This document shows positions 26,431 to 35,368 of a DNA stretch of 64,000 bases, one piece after another. The stretch is from Actinomadura kijaniata NBRC 14229. Lineage in GTDB: Bacteria; Actinomycetota; Actinomycetes; Streptosporangiales; Streptosporangiaceae. The DNA lies in contig NZ_BCQR01000015.1 of assembly GCF_001552175.1 (NCBI RefSeq), forward strand, positions 1-64,000, in the 5' to 3' direction. Made by a program: the position numbers and the translations under genes. How positions within the stretch are numbered: the first letter of the stretch is position 1; each line of letters opens with the position of its first letter. Below the pieces are notes generated by a model, which had not been told where the DNA came from, ran no database searches, and worked only from the letters and a program-made list of their open reading frames with translations.

Positions 26431-28151
26431 GGGGTCCTTCCCTTCAACGGCGGCCGGGCGGGGACCTGGTCCAGCACGGCGTCCAGCAGCGTGCGCGTGT
26501 AGGGCTCGCGGGGGTCGTGCAGGACCCGCTCGGCGGTGCCGGTCTCGACGACGCGGCCCTCGTGCATCACGGCGACCCGGTCGCACACGTCGGCGACGAC
26601 GCCGAGGTTGTGGGTGACCAGCAGGACACCGAGGCCGCGTTCGCGTTGCAGCCGCCGCAGCAGCCCCAGCACCTCGGCCTGCACCATGACGTCCAGCGCG
26701 GTCGTCGGCTCGTCGGCGACCAGCAGCCGGGGGTCGCACGACATCGCGCCCGCGATCAGCACGCGCTGCGCCATGCCGCCGGAGATCTGGTGCGGGTAGG
26801 AGGCCAGCACGCGTTCGGGGTCGGCGATCTCCACCTGGCGCAGCAGGTCCAGCGCGCGCCGCCGGGCCTCCGCCCGGGAGATCCCCAGCTTGTACCGCAT
26901 CGGCTCGGTGAGCTGCGCGCCGATGGTGAACGAGGGGTCCAGGTTGCTCATCGGCTCCTGCGGAACGTAGGCGACCACGGTCCCGCGCAGCGCGCGGTGC
27001 CCGCGTTCGGGCAGTCCGACGACCTCCCGGCCGTCGACCGTGACGCTGCCCCGGCTGACGTGCCCGCCCTCGGGCAGGATGCCGAGGATCGAGAAGGCCG
27101 TCTGGGTCTTGCCCGACCCGGACTCGCCGACCAGCCCGACGATCTCCCCCTCGCGCACGTCGAGATCGACGCCGCGCACGACCTCCCGGACGGTGCCGTC
27201 GGGCAGGAGGTAGGAGACCGCGAGGTCACGCACCGACAGCAGCCCCGCCCGGTCGCCCCCGTCACCGGCGGGCGCGGTGGACGCGGTGGACGCGGTGGCC
27301 GGGCGCCTGCGGCGGACCGGGTCGGCGCCCCGGCCCTCCAGCGCGTCGCGCAGCGCGGCGGCCAGCAGCACCAGCGAGGCGCTGGTCAGGCCGAGCGCCA
27401 GTCCCGGCCACACCATCATCGCCGGGGCGCGCTGGATGTTGGCGAACGCCTCGTTCAGCATCGCGCCCCAGGTGGGCGTGTCGCCGCTGCCGATGCCCAG
27501 GAACTCCAGGCCCGCCTGCAGCCCGATCGCGATCCCGGCGACCAGCGCGGTCTGCACGATGACGGGGGCGCGCACCACCACCAGCACGTGCCGGGCCACG
27601 ATCCGCGCGTCCCGCAGCCCCGACACCCGCGCGGCGTCCACGTACAGCTCGTTCCGGACCCCGGCGACGGTGCCGCGCACCAGCCGGAAGAAGCTCGGTG
27701 CGATCAGCACGCCCAGCACGACCATCAGCACCCACACGGTGGGTCCGAGGATCGCGCGGGAGGCGAGCAGGACCACCATCGCGGGCAGCGCCATGACCAG
27801 GTTGGCGGTCCAGGACGCGGCGGCGTCGAACCGGCCGCCCCGGTACCCGGCCACCAGCCCGGACGGGACGCCGACCACCAGCGCGACCGCCAGCGCCAGC
27901 AGCGCTCCGCCCAGGGTGTTGCGGCCGCCGTGCAGCAGCCGCGCCAGCACGTCCCGGCCCGCCGAGTCGAAGCCCAGCGGATGCCCGCCGGTCGGGCCGC
28001 CGAACGAGTCGCGCAGGCTGGCCACGGCCGGGCCCTGCGGGCTGAGCAGCGGCGCGCACAGCACCGCCAGCACGATCAGGGCGAGCACCACCGCCGGAAC
28101 CAGCCCGAGCGGGTTGCGCAGCACCCGGCGGGCGACCCTCCGCGCGTTCAC
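26427..28151 (-). CDS. Fused ABC permease (DppC-like) and ATPase (DppD-like)
   Basis: A 574-residue fusion. Residues about 1-270 form a DppC-type permease with around six membrane helices and the EAA-like coupling loop DAARVSGLRDARIVARHVL. After a Ser/Thr/Ala-rich linker (TASTASTAP), residues about 290-574 form an ATPase with Walker A VGESGSGKTQT, signature QISGGMAQRVLIAG and Walker B LLVADEPTTALD. Permease and ATPase are usually separate genes in Opp/Dpp systems. The frame is open throughout and coding-like in both halves, so this is a true fusion. Overlaps of four bases link it to both neighbours in the operon. Confidence 0.9.
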   Translation of the reverse strand: MNARRVARRVLRNPLGLVPAVVLALIVLAVLCAPLLSPQGPAVASLRDSFGGPTGGHPLGFDSAGRDVLARLLHGGRNTLGGALLALAVALVVGVPSGLVAGYRGGRFDAAASWTANLVMALPAMVVLLASRAILGPTVWVLMVVLGVLIAPSFFRLVRGTVAGVRNELYVDAARVSGLRDARIVARHVLVVVRAPVIVQTALVAGIAIGLQAGLEFLGIGSGDTPTWGAMLNEAFANIQRAPAMMVWPGLALGLTSASLVLLAAALRDALEGRGADPVRRRRPATASTASTAPAGDGGDRAGLLSVRDLAVSYLLPDGTVREVVRGVDLDVREGEIVGLVGESGSGKTQTAFSILGILPEGGHVSRGSVTVDGREVVGLPERGHRALRGTVVAYVPQEPMSNLDPSFTIGAQLTEPMRYKLGISRAEARRRALDLLRQVEIADPERVLASYPHQISGGMAQRVLIAGAMSCDPRLLVADEPTTALDVMVQAEVLGLLRRLQRERGLGVLLVTHNLGVVADVCDRVAVMHEGRVVETGTAERVLHDPREPYTRTLLDAVLDQVPARPPLKGRTP

Positions 28152-29089
28152 GCCGTCCTCGCCTTCGGGTTGAGCCAGCCGACCAGCAGGTCCACCGCGA
28201 GGTTGACGGCGACGACCCCGACGACGGCGACCATCACCAACGCCATGATCACCGGGATGTCGCCGCGCGTGGTGTAGGTGACGGTCATCGCGCCGATCCC
28301 CGGCAGCCCGAAGATCTGCTCCACGATGACCGCGCCGCCCAGCAGCCCGACGAACTGCATGCCCAGCACCGTCAGCGCGGGGGCGGAGGCGTTGCGCAGC
28401 ACGTGCCGGAACAGGATCCGCGACGGCGGCAGGCCGCGGGCGCGCAGCGTGCGCACGTAGTCCTGCCGCAGCACGTCGATCACCGCGCCGCGCACCTGCT
28501 GGGACACGCCCGCGACGGCGGCGACCGACAGCGACGCCACCGGCAGCGTGATCGTGGACAGCCAGCCGGGCACCGACTCGGTCAGCCCGATGTAGCCGAT
28601 GGCCGGGAACCAGCCGAGCCGCACCGCGAACACCACGACGATGACCAGCGTGACCAGGAAGCCGGGCAGGGCGTACCCGAGCACGCCGAGCACCTGTACC
28701 AGGCGGTCGGCCGCGCCGCGCCGGACCCCCGCCCACACCCCGAGCAGCAGCGACAGCACGGCGGTGACGAGGGTGACGCCGACCATGAGGCTGACGGTGA
28801 CCGGCAGCCGGGTGGCGATGGCCCGCACCACGTTCTCGCCGGTGAACCAGGAGGTGCCGAAATCGCCGCGCACGGCGTGCGCGAGCCAGTCGGCGTACTG
28901 GACGGGCACCGGGCGGTCCAGGCCGAGTTCGCGGTTCTTGGCGGCGACGGTCTCGGTGGGCGCGCCGGAGCCGAGGATCTGGCGGCCCACGTCCGTGTCG
29001 GGCACCGACAGCAGGAGGTAGGACAGCGCGGAGACCACGAACAGGAGCACCGCCCCCGCCGCGACCCTGCGTACGACGAAGCTCACCAT
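28148..29089 (-). CDS. Oligopeptide/dipeptide-type ABC permease (DppB-like)
   Basis: A 313-residue inner-membrane permease of the DppB/OppB type. It starts with a membrane helix (VRRVAAGAVLLFVVSALSYL), continues with LGLDRPVPVQYADWL, and has around six helices. The cytoplasmic coupling loop is VIDVLRQDYVRTLRARGLPP, matching the family DxxxxDYVxTARAKGL. It pairs with the permease half of the downstream fusion. Its start is one base past the lipoprotein stop region, and the whole cluster is one transcript. Confidence 0.93.
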   Translation of the reverse strand: MVSFVVRRVAAGAVLLFVVSALSYLLLSVPDTDVGRQILGSGAPTETVAAKNRELGLDRPVPVQYADWLAHAVRGDFGTSWFTGENVVRAIATRLPVTVSLMVGVTLVTAVLSLLLGVWAGVRRGAADRLVQVLGVLGYALPGFLVTLVIVVVFAVRLGWFPAIGYIGLTESVPGWLSTITLPVASLSVAAVAGVSQQVRGAVIDVLRQDYVRTLRARGLPPSRILFRHVLRNASAPALTVLGMQFVGLLGGAVIVEQIFGLPGIGAMTVTYTTRGDIPVIMALVMVAVVGVVAVNLAVDLLVGWLNPKARTA

Positions 29090-29090
29090 G

Positions 29091-30626
29091 TCACTTGGCG
29101 GGGGCGTAGTTGTAGATGGACGGGACGGCCATCCCGGACTGCGGGGTGACGCGGACGGTGCCGTCGCTGACGTGCAGGTAGCTCATGCGGTAGAAGGGCA
29201 CGAACCACGCCTGCTCCACCAGGTGCCGGTTGAGCTTCCGCAGGTCCTCCTTCGCCTGCGCGCCCTCCGCCCGCTGGATCCTCGGCAGCAGTTCCCTCAC
29301 CGTGTCGTCGGTGGTGCCGAACATGTTGAAGACGCCGGGCAGGACGTAGTCGTTGATGCCGATCCAGTCGACGGCGTGCTGCCCGAGGTTCATGACCATG
29401 GCGGGGTAGGCGCGGTCGGTGAAGATCTTCCGGATGGCGCCGGCGTCGACGTTCTCCCAGGCCAGCTTGACGCCGATGGCGTTCAGGTCGGTCTGCAGCG
29501 ACGAGGCCAGCGCGTCGGGGACGATCGCCGTCACGCGCGGCAGCCGCAGCGTGAACCCCGAGGCGTACCCGGCCTGCCTGAGCAGCTCGCGGGCCTTGGC
29601 CGGGTCGTGGGCGTAGTGGGGGTCCAGCTCCTTGAGGTAGCCCGCCGCCTGGGTGCCGAAGATCTGGGAGGTGACCTCGCCGCGCCCCTGCCGGAGCTTG
29701 TCCAGCATCGTCCTGCGGTCGATGGCGTGGTTCAGGGCCTGCCGGACGCGGGGGTCGCGCAGCGCGGGGACCAGCGCGCCGCCCCGGTCGAACAGGACGA
29801 TGCCCTGGAAGTCGAACTCCTGCTCGGCCTTGCTCAGCTTCCGGTCGTTCTCGACGGCGGCCTGCTGGTCGGCGGCCTGGAGCAGCGCGGCGTTGATCTG
29901 GCCGGTGCGCAGGCCGTTGACGATGGCGGTCTCGTTGTTGAAGTAGCTGATGGTGAGGTTCTCGTAGGGCAGGCGGGTGCCCCAGTAGTTGCGGGCCCGC
30001 GTGTAGACCCACCGGGTGCCGATGGCGGACTTGGCGGAGTCCAGCTCGTAGGGGCCGGTGCCGTCGGGCCTGGTCTTCAACGGGTCGCCGGGCTTGTCGA
30101 ACGCCTTCGGGTTCGCCATGAGACCGGCCGCGTCGCTGAGGAAGTAGAGCATCGCGGGGTTGGGCTGGGACAGCTTGAGCGTCACGTGCGTCCTGTCCAC
30201 GACCTCGATGGATTTGACGTCCTTGAGCGTCTTGGCCTGCGCGCCCGCCTTCTTGCCGAAGCGCTCCATGTTCGCCTTGACGGCGGCGGCGTCGAACGGG
30301 GTGCCGTCGTCGAACGTCACGCCGTCGCGCAGCGTGAGCCTGAGTTCGGTGCGGTCGTCGTCGTACTTCCACTCGGTGGCGAGCATCGGACTGTAGGAGC
30401 CGTCGGGCTCGCGCTTGAGGAGCGTGTCGTACACCGCCTGGAAGAACGGCAGCGCGCTGCCGTTGGCGTCGGCCGGGTCCAGGCTCTGGGGCAGCGTCAT
30501 CGTGGCGATCGTCAGGGTCGTGGACCCCGCGCCGCCCTTGCCCCCGCTGCCGGCGCATCCGGTGAGGGCCGCCGCCGCGGTGACGCAGAACGCGGCGAGG
30601 GTGACGGCCCTGGTGCTCTTCTTCAT
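29091..30626 (-). CDS. Family 5 solute-binding lipoprotein of the ABC importer
   Basis: A 511-residue extracytoplasmic binding protein. A lipoprotein signal with lipobox LTGCAG places the acylated Cys at about residue 24. The mature protein shows family-5 features: SLDPADANGSALPFFQAVYD, TLRDGVTFDDGTPFDAAAVK and LNHAIDRRTMLDKL. Most relatives bind peptides or nickel, but several bind oligosaccharides. The flanking GH20 and GH3 genes and the shared operator suggest a glycan ligand here. It is the first gene of the operon; the promoter and operator lie upstream at about 30640-30710. Confidence 0.92.
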   Translation of the reverse strand: MKKSTRAVTLAAFCVTAAAALTGCAGSGGKGGAGSTTLTIATMTLPQSLDPADANGSALPFFQAVYDTLLKREPDGSYSPMLATEWKYDDDRTELRLTLRDGVTFDDGTPFDAAAVKANMERFGKKAGAQAKTLKDVKSIEVVDRTHVTLKLSQPNPAMLYFLSDAAGLMANPKAFDKPGDPLKTRPDGTGPYELDSAKSAIGTRWVYTRARNYWGTRLPYENLTISYFNNETAIVNGLRTGQINAALLQAADQQAAVENDRKLSKAEQEFDFQGIVLFDRGGALVPALRDPRVRQALNHAIDRRTMLDKLRQGRGEVTSQIFGTQAAGYLKELDPHYAHDPAKARELLRQAGYASGFTLRLPRVTAIVPDALASSLQTDLNAIGVKLAWENVDAGAIRKIFTDRAYPAMVMNLGQHAVDWIGINDYVLPGVFNMFGTTDDTVRELLPRIQRAEGAQAKEDLRKLNRHLVEQAWFVPFYRMSYLHVSDGTVRVTPQSGMAVPSIYNYAPAK

Positions 30627-30692
30627 GGATTCACTCCGTTATGCGGACGAAACCGCCGTCTCGGCGAGTTGCCGGGGAGCATACAGCCGAAA

Positions 30693-30708
30693 CTAACCAC
30701 GTGGTAGG
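30693..30708. promoter_or_regulatory. Palindromic operator between the importer operon and TetR
   Basis: CTAACCACGTGGTAGG, with a perfect ACCACGTGGT core, lies between the start of the lipoprotein gene (30626) and the divergent TetR gene (30828). It matches the site in front of GH20 at 13 of 16 positions. The location between the importer and its neighbouring TetR gene is typical of a repressor site. Confidence 0.7.
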
Positions 30709-30827
30709 TTTTGCCCGCGGCTTGTGGCGGAGACGGACGGCCGTACGGTTGGCGCAGGACCGGACCCGCTCACGGCGCGGTCCTGACGTGCCCGAACCCA
30801 CCCGACGTCCCAGGAAGGCCCCGGCCC

Positions 30828-31457
30828 GTGACCGAGCAGTCCCCACGCCGCATGACCAAGGGCGAGCGCACCCGCGCGCGCATCCTCGACTCCGCGACCG
30901 AACTGTTCTCCCGTTCGGGCTTCCACGCGGTGTCGCTGCGCGACATCGCCGCGCACGCCGGGCTGACCCACGCGGGGCTGCTGCACCACTTCCCCGGCAA
31001 GGAGGAGCTGCTCATCCAGGTGCTCGGCCGCCGCGACCGGGTCGACGCCCGGCTGCTGTTCGGCCCGGGCACCGCCACCCCCGAGGGCGTGCTGCGGACC
31101 ATCGTCGGGTTCGTGGCCCGCAACATGACCACGCCGGGACTGGTCGGCCTCTACGTGAAGATCTCCGGCGAGGCCGTCGCCCCCGAGCACCCCGCGCACG
31201 CCTACTTCGTCGACCGCTACCGGGTGCTGCGCGAGCAGCTCACCGGGGCGTTCGCCGCGCTGTTCGCCGAGGCCGACCCGCCGCTGGAGCACGACCCCGC
31301 CCTGGCGGCCCGGCAACTGCTGGCCCTGATGGACGGGCTGCAGACCCAGTGGCTGCTGGAACCCGACGCGGTCGACATGCACGCCGCGGTCACGGCGTTC
31401 ATCCGCCAGCTCGGCCTGGACCTCGACCTGACCCCCGAGCCCGCACCCGGCCCCTGA
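30828..31457 (+). CDS. TetR-family regulator of the glycoside-utilisation locus
   Basis: A 209-residue repressor. The helix-turn-helix reads ERTRARILDSATELFSRSGF, then LRDIAAHAGLTHAGLLHHFPGKEELL. The ligand domain contains TPGLVGLYVKISGEAVAPEHPAH and DGLQTQWLLEPDAVD. It resembles the TetR protein at 62209-62844 (LHHF, TPGLV, DHPAH and DGLQLQWLL blocks), also placed beside a glycosidase. The GTG at 30828 has GGAAGG nine bases upstream; an ATG at 30852 is the alternative. It probably binds the two CTnACCAnGTGGTAnG sites and releases them on a sugar or its metabolite. GH3 follows 16 bases downstream in the same operon. Confidence 0.88.
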   Translation: MTEQSPRRMTKGERTRARILDSATELFSRSGFHAVSLRDIAAHAGLTHAGLLHHFPGKEELLIQVLGRRDRVDARLLFGPGTATPEGVLRTIVGFVARNMTTPGLVGLYVKISGEAVAPEHPAHAYFVDRYRVLREQLTGAFAALFAEADPPLEHDPALAARQLLALMDGLQTQWLLEPDAVDMHAAVTAFIRQLGLDLDLTPEPAPGP

Positions 31458-31473
31458 CCTCCAGAGGGAGCAC

Positions 31474-33705
31474 ATGACCCGGTCCGACCTGACCCTCGCC
31501 GAAGCCGCCTCGCTGACCTCCGGCGCCGACACCTGGACCACCGTCGCCGTCCGCGACGCGGTCCCGCCCGTCACCCTCGCCGACGGCCCGCACGGCATCC
31601 GGCGGCAGGACCCCGAGGCGGGCGACGCCCTGGGCCTCACCCGCAGCGTCCCGGCCACCTGCTTCCCGCCCGCGGTCGCGCTCGGCTCCTCCTGGGACCC
31701 GGACCTGGCCCGCCGCGTCGGGGCGGCGCTGGCGGTGGAGGCGGCCGTGCTCGGGGCCGGCGTGGTGCTCGGACCCGGCGTCAACATCAAGCGTTCGCCG
31801 CTGTGCGGCCGCAACTTCGAGTACTTCTCCGAGGACCCGCACCTGACCGGCGTCATGGGCGCGGGCGTCGTGTCCGGGATCCAGTCGCGCGGGATCGGCG
31901 CGTGCGTGAAGCACTTCGCGGTCAACAACCAGGAGACCGACCGGATGCGCGTCAGCGCCGACGTCGACGAGCGGACGCTGCGCGAGATCTACCTGCCCGC
32001 GTTCGAGCACATCGTGCGGCACGCCCGCCCGTTCATGGTCATGAGCGCCTACAACCGGATCAACGGCGTGCACGCCAGCCAGAACCGGTGGCTGCTGACC
32101 GAGGTGCTCCGCGGGGAGTGGGGCTTCGACGGCGTGGTCGTCTCAGACTGGGGCGCGGTCAACGACCGGGTGGCGGCGCTCGCCGCCGGGCTCGACCTGG
32201 AGATGCCGCCGACCGGCACCGACCACGAGATCGTGGACGCCGTCCGCTCCGGCCGCCTGGACGAGGCGGCCGTGTACCGCGCCGCCGGCCGGGTGCGCGC
32301 GCTGGCCGAGCGCGTCGCCTTCGCCGAACGCCACGACGGCTGGAACGTCGAGGCCCACCACGAGCTGGCCCGCGAGGCGGCCCGCGCCTCGGCCGTGCTG
32401 CTGAAGAACGACGAGGACCTGCTGCCGCTCGACCCGGACGCCCGGCAGCGGATCGCCGTGGTCGGCGAGCTGGCCCGCACCCCGCGCTACCAGGGGAGCG
32501 GCAGCTCGCACGTGGTGCCGACCCGGCTCGACAACGCCTGGGACGCCCTGACCGCCGCCGTCGGCGAGGCCACCACCCTGACCTTCGCCGCCGGATACCG
32601 CCTGGACGGCGCGGCCGACGACGACCTGGAACGCCGGGCCGCCGACGCGGCGGCGGACGCCGACGTCGCGCTGGTGTTCCTCGGCCTGCCCGACGAGGCC
32701 GAGTCCGAGGGCTTCGACCGCACCACCCTCGACCTCCCGGACGTCCAGGTGCGCCTGCTGCGCCGGATCGCCGGACGGTGCCCCCGGGTCGTGGTCGTGC
32801 TGGCCAACGGCGGCGTAGTGTCGGTGGCCGGGTGGCGGGACGCGGCCTCGGCGATCCTGGAGTGCTGGCTGCCGGGCCAGGCGGGCGGCTCGGCCGTCGC
32901 CGACCTGCTGCTGGGCGCGTGCAGCCCGTCGGGACGGCTCACCGAGACGATCCCGCTGCGCCTCGCCGACGTCCCCTCCCACCTGCACTTCCCGGGGAGC
33001 GACGGGCACGTGGTCTACGGCGAGGGCCGCTACGTCGGCTACCGGCACCACGACACGCTCGGGACCGAGGTCGCCTACCCGTTCGGGCACGGGCTGAGCT
33101 ACACCCGCTTCGAGTACTCCGACCTGGAGGTCCGCGAGACCGGGGACAACACCTGGGACGTCGGCCTCACCGTCACCAACGCGGGCGGGCGCGCCGCGCA
33201 CGAGGTCGTCCAGCTCTACGTGGCCTTCGACGAGGAGCGCCCCACCCGTCCCCGGCACGAGCTGCGCGGCTTCGCCAAGGTCGCGCTGGAGCCCGGGCAG
33301 AGCGCGCCGGTGTCGTTCGGCCTCACCGGACGCGACCTCGCGCGGTGGTCGGCGGCGCGCGGCGGCTGGCGGATCGACCCGGGACGGTTCACGGTCGAGG
33401 TGGGGGCGTCCTCCCGCGACATCCGGCTGCGCGCCGAGCTGAGCACGCCCGGCGACGGGTGGATGCCCGCGCTGGACGGGATGTCCACGCTCGGCGAGTG
33501 GCTCGACCACCCGGTCGGCGGGCCGGTGCTGCGGGAACGGCTGGGCGGCGCGTTCGGCGGCCGGAACGGCGGCGGCCCGCCCCCGGCGCTGCTCGGCCTG
33601 GCGCGGGGCATCCCGCTGCTGAAGTTCCGCACCTTCGGGATCGGGCTGGACGTCGAGGTCGTGAACGAGCTGGTGGCGGCCGTGCGGAACGCCCGGCAGG
33701 GCTGA
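31474..33705 (+). CDS. GH3 beta-glycosidase
   Basis: A 743-residue family 3 glycoside hydrolase. Domain one (about 20-300) has PVTLADGPHGIR, the KHFAVNNQETDR block and the nucleophile Asp near residue 226 in GVVVSDWGAVND. Domain two has a KNDEDLLPLDP start and GSGSSHVVP. A C-terminal fibronectin-like domain (about 560-640) shows YPFGHGLSYTRFEYS and RPRHELRGFAKV. No signal peptide is visible, so it should act inside the cell on imported beta-glucosides or related oligosaccharides. AGAGGGAG precedes the ATG, and it is cotranscribed with TetR. Confidence 0.93.
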   Translation: MTRSDLTLAEAASLTSGADTWTTVAVRDAVPPVTLADGPHGIRRQDPEAGDALGLTRSVPATCFPPAVALGSSWDPDLARRVGAALAVEAAVLGAGVVLGPGVNIKRSPLCGRNFEYFSEDPHLTGVMGAGVVSGIQSRGIGACVKHFAVNNQETDRMRVSADVDERTLREIYLPAFEHIVRHARPFMVMSAYNRINGVHASQNRWLLTEVLRGEWGFDGVVVSDWGAVNDRVAALAAGLDLEMPPTGTDHEIVDAVRSGRLDEAAVYRAAGRVRALAERVAFAERHDGWNVEAHHELAREAARASAVLLKNDEDLLPLDPDARQRIAVVGELARTPRYQGSGSSHVVPTRLDNAWDALTAAVGEATTLTFAAGYRLDGAADDDLERRAADAAADADVALVFLGLPDEAESEGFDRTTLDLPDVQVRLLRRIAGRCPRVVVVLANGGVVSVAGWRDAASAILECWLPGQAGGSAVADLLLGACSPSGRLTETIPLRLADVPSHLHFPGSDGHVVYGEGRYVGYRHHDTLGTEVAYPFGHGLSYTRFEYSDLEVRETGDNTWDVGLTVTNAGGRAAHEVVQLYVAFDEERPTRPRHELRGFAKVALEPGQSAPVSFGLTGRDLARWSAARGGWRIDPGRFTVEVGASSRDIRLRAELSTPGDGWMPALDGMSTLGEWLDHPVGGPVLRERLGGAFGGRNGGGPPPALLGLARGIPLLKFRTFGIGLDVEVVNELVAAVRNARQG

Positions 33706-33715
33706 CGCGCCTAAC

Positions 33716-34170
33716 CGATCCTGCCGAGCACCCCCTGCCGTCGCGGACGGCCGCCAGGCAGAACGGGCCCAACCCCTCGAACCCCTCGCGGTCCTCGCTC
33801 CGAGGACGCGGAGGGAAACCCCGGCCTTCCCGCGTCAGCCCCTGCGCCACCTCGGCGACGCGGGAAGGCTCCGGCAGGAACGCGGCATCCTCGTCGAGGA
33901 CAGGGCCGTCACGCTCCCCGGTCGCCTCGACCATCCATCGGCAAGCCAGCCGCCAGTCCACCTCGCCCTCGGCCTGCGCGCGCCCTTCGGCGATGTCGCC
34001 GAGCAGCCGGTGGTCGTACCCGTACACGTCCCTATGCCCTGTGCCTGTAGCGATCAGGCCCGACATCGCATCCGAGACGCGGACAGCGGGGACCAGGCGA
34101 TGGTGCTCGTAGCGCAGGACGTCCTGATCGGGGCGGAGGAAGACGCGCAGGCGGGAGTCGGCGGCCCCTG
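33716..34170 (-). pseudogene. Possible remnant of an unrecognised protein gene
   Basis: On the minus strand a protein-like frame runs through DSRLRVFLRPDQDVLRYEHH, SGLIATGTGHRDVYGYDHRLL, VDWRLACRWMVEATG and LPEPSRVAEVAQGLTREG. The composition is far more natural than the Arg/Pro-rich shadows around it. However, it has no acceptable start, and its frame runs into the 3' end of the GH3 gene on the opposite strand without a stop until 33389. I read it as a decayed gene. The family is not recognised. Confidence 0.35.
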
Positions 34171-34237
34171 GCCCAGTCCACCGACAAGGGCGCCACCGCC
34201 GGTGTCGTCTCCTCCCCCGCGCCGATCGTGACCCTGG

Positions 34238-34681
34238 TCAGTCCAGCGGCCAGGGCCGGGCGGTGGCGCCGAGCCGGTTCCAGGCGTTGATCACGGTGAT
34301 GGTCCAGATCAGCTCGGCGAGTTCGACCTCGGTGAACTCGGCGGCCGCCCGGTCGAACACCTCGTCGCCGACGGGCCCCTCGGTGAGACGGGTCGCCGCC
34401 TCGGTCAGCTCCAGGGCGGCCCGTTCGCGGTCGGTGAAGAACGGGGTCTCGCGCCACACGGGCAGCGCGTAGAGCCGCTGCTCGGTCTCCCCGGCCTTAC
34501 GCGCGTCGCGGGTGTGCAGATCGACGCAGTAGGCGCAGCCGTTGAGCTGGGAGGCGCGTGCCCGCACCAGTTCCAGCAGCGCGGGCTCCAGGCTGACCTT
34601 CCGGGAGGCGGCGTCGAGCGAGTTGAGCGCGCGGTTGATGTGCGGGGCCAGCTCGTCGACCCGGAGGCGCACGGACGTCAT
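34238..34681 (-). CDS. Carboxymuconolactone-decarboxylase/AhpD-like protein
   Basis: A 147-residue protein of the CMD/AhpD fold. The peroxidase-type motif QLNGCAYCVDLHTRDARKAGE provides the CxxC and the downstream His. The rest (ERAALELTEAATRL, FTEVELAELIWTITVINAWNR) is typical. Such proteins reduce hydroperoxides or act as adapters with a thiol reductant. It is the last gene of a four-gene minus-strand operon. The start at 34681 is chosen because AAGGAG lies eight bases upstream; a longer frame is an artefact. Confidence 0.9.
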   Translation of the reverse strand: MTSVRLRVDELAPHINRALNSLDAASRKVSLEPALLELVRARASQLNGCAYCVDLHTRDARKAGETEQRLYALPVWRETPFFTDRERAALELTEAATRLTEGPVGDEVFDRAAAEFTEVELAELIWTITVINAWNRLGATARPWPLD

Positions 34682-34703
34682 GGGAGTTCTCCTTCGAGTG
34701 GGG

Positions 34704-35345
34704 TCATCGGCTTTCAACGGTCGACGGCCGGTCGATGATGGTGACCTCACCGTCGCGGAGGGCGCGGTAGGGCACTCCTTCGCGGTCGTAGCGCTCCACG
34801 ACGCGCTCGATGGGCTCGCTCTCGGGGATCGGCGAGCGGTAGTGGGGGACGAAGGCGTGGTCCAGGAGGCCGAGCCCTTCCCAGAGCGCCGGCCGGTCGT
34901 AGGCGGTGACGGTGTCGGCGGGGTCGTCGACGAGTTCGAGGCCGTGCAGGTCGGGCGACAGGACGCAGGCGCCCGCGCTCCAGCCGGCGTAGACGACGGC
35001 GTCGCGCCGCAGCAGGCCGGTCAGGATCTCGTCGGCGCCGCTGAGGGCCATGGCCAGCCGCAGGACGAACGGGTTGCCGCCGTGGACCCAGACGACCCCG
35101 AAGCCGGACAGGCGCTCCGCGAGCGCGCCCGGATCACCGAAGTGGTCCCGCAGGTCCACCTCGGTCACCTGGTAGCCGCGGTCGCGCAGCATCGCGACCT
35201 CCCGCCCGGTGGCCTGCCGCCTTGCCGGGTCGGGGAGGGCGTCCAGGGCGTTGCCGACGACGGCCGGGGTCCGGGCGTCCCCGACGAGGTCGTCCAGCAG
35301 TTCGGGGGCGTTCCCGAGTTTCCATGAGGAAAGGAACAAACGCAT
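34704..35345 (-). CDS. Peptidase S51 / type 1 glutamine-amidotransferase-like protein
   Basis: A 213-residue protein of the S51 dipeptidase E/cyanophycinase-like family. The nucleophile elbow is AGWSAGACVL with the catalytic Ser, and VWVHGGNPFVLR and PHYRS supply other pocket elements. The start MRLFLSSWKLG is typical. It may cleave aspartyl dipeptides, but many actinobacterial members are uncharacterised. It is third in the operon, 22 bases before the CMD gene. Confidence 0.85.
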   Translation of the reverse strand: MRLFLSSWKLGNAPELLDDLVGDARTPAVVGNALDALPDPARRQATGREVAMLRDRGYQVTEVDLRDHFGDPGALAERLSGFGVVWVHGGNPFVLRLAMALSGADEILTGLLRRDAVVYAGWSAGACVLSPDLHGLELVDDPADTVTAYDRPALWEGLGLLDHAFVPHYRSPIPESEPIERVVERYDREGVPYRALRDGEVTIIDRPSTVESR

Positions 35346-35368
35346 GGGCCTGCTCTCATGGGAGGGGG

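Noticed and set aside
26517..28277. Plus-strand frame opposite the ABC transporter genes
   Set aside because: It is the mirror of well-supported ATPase and permease genes and has a repetitive Asp/Arg/Gln/His composition.
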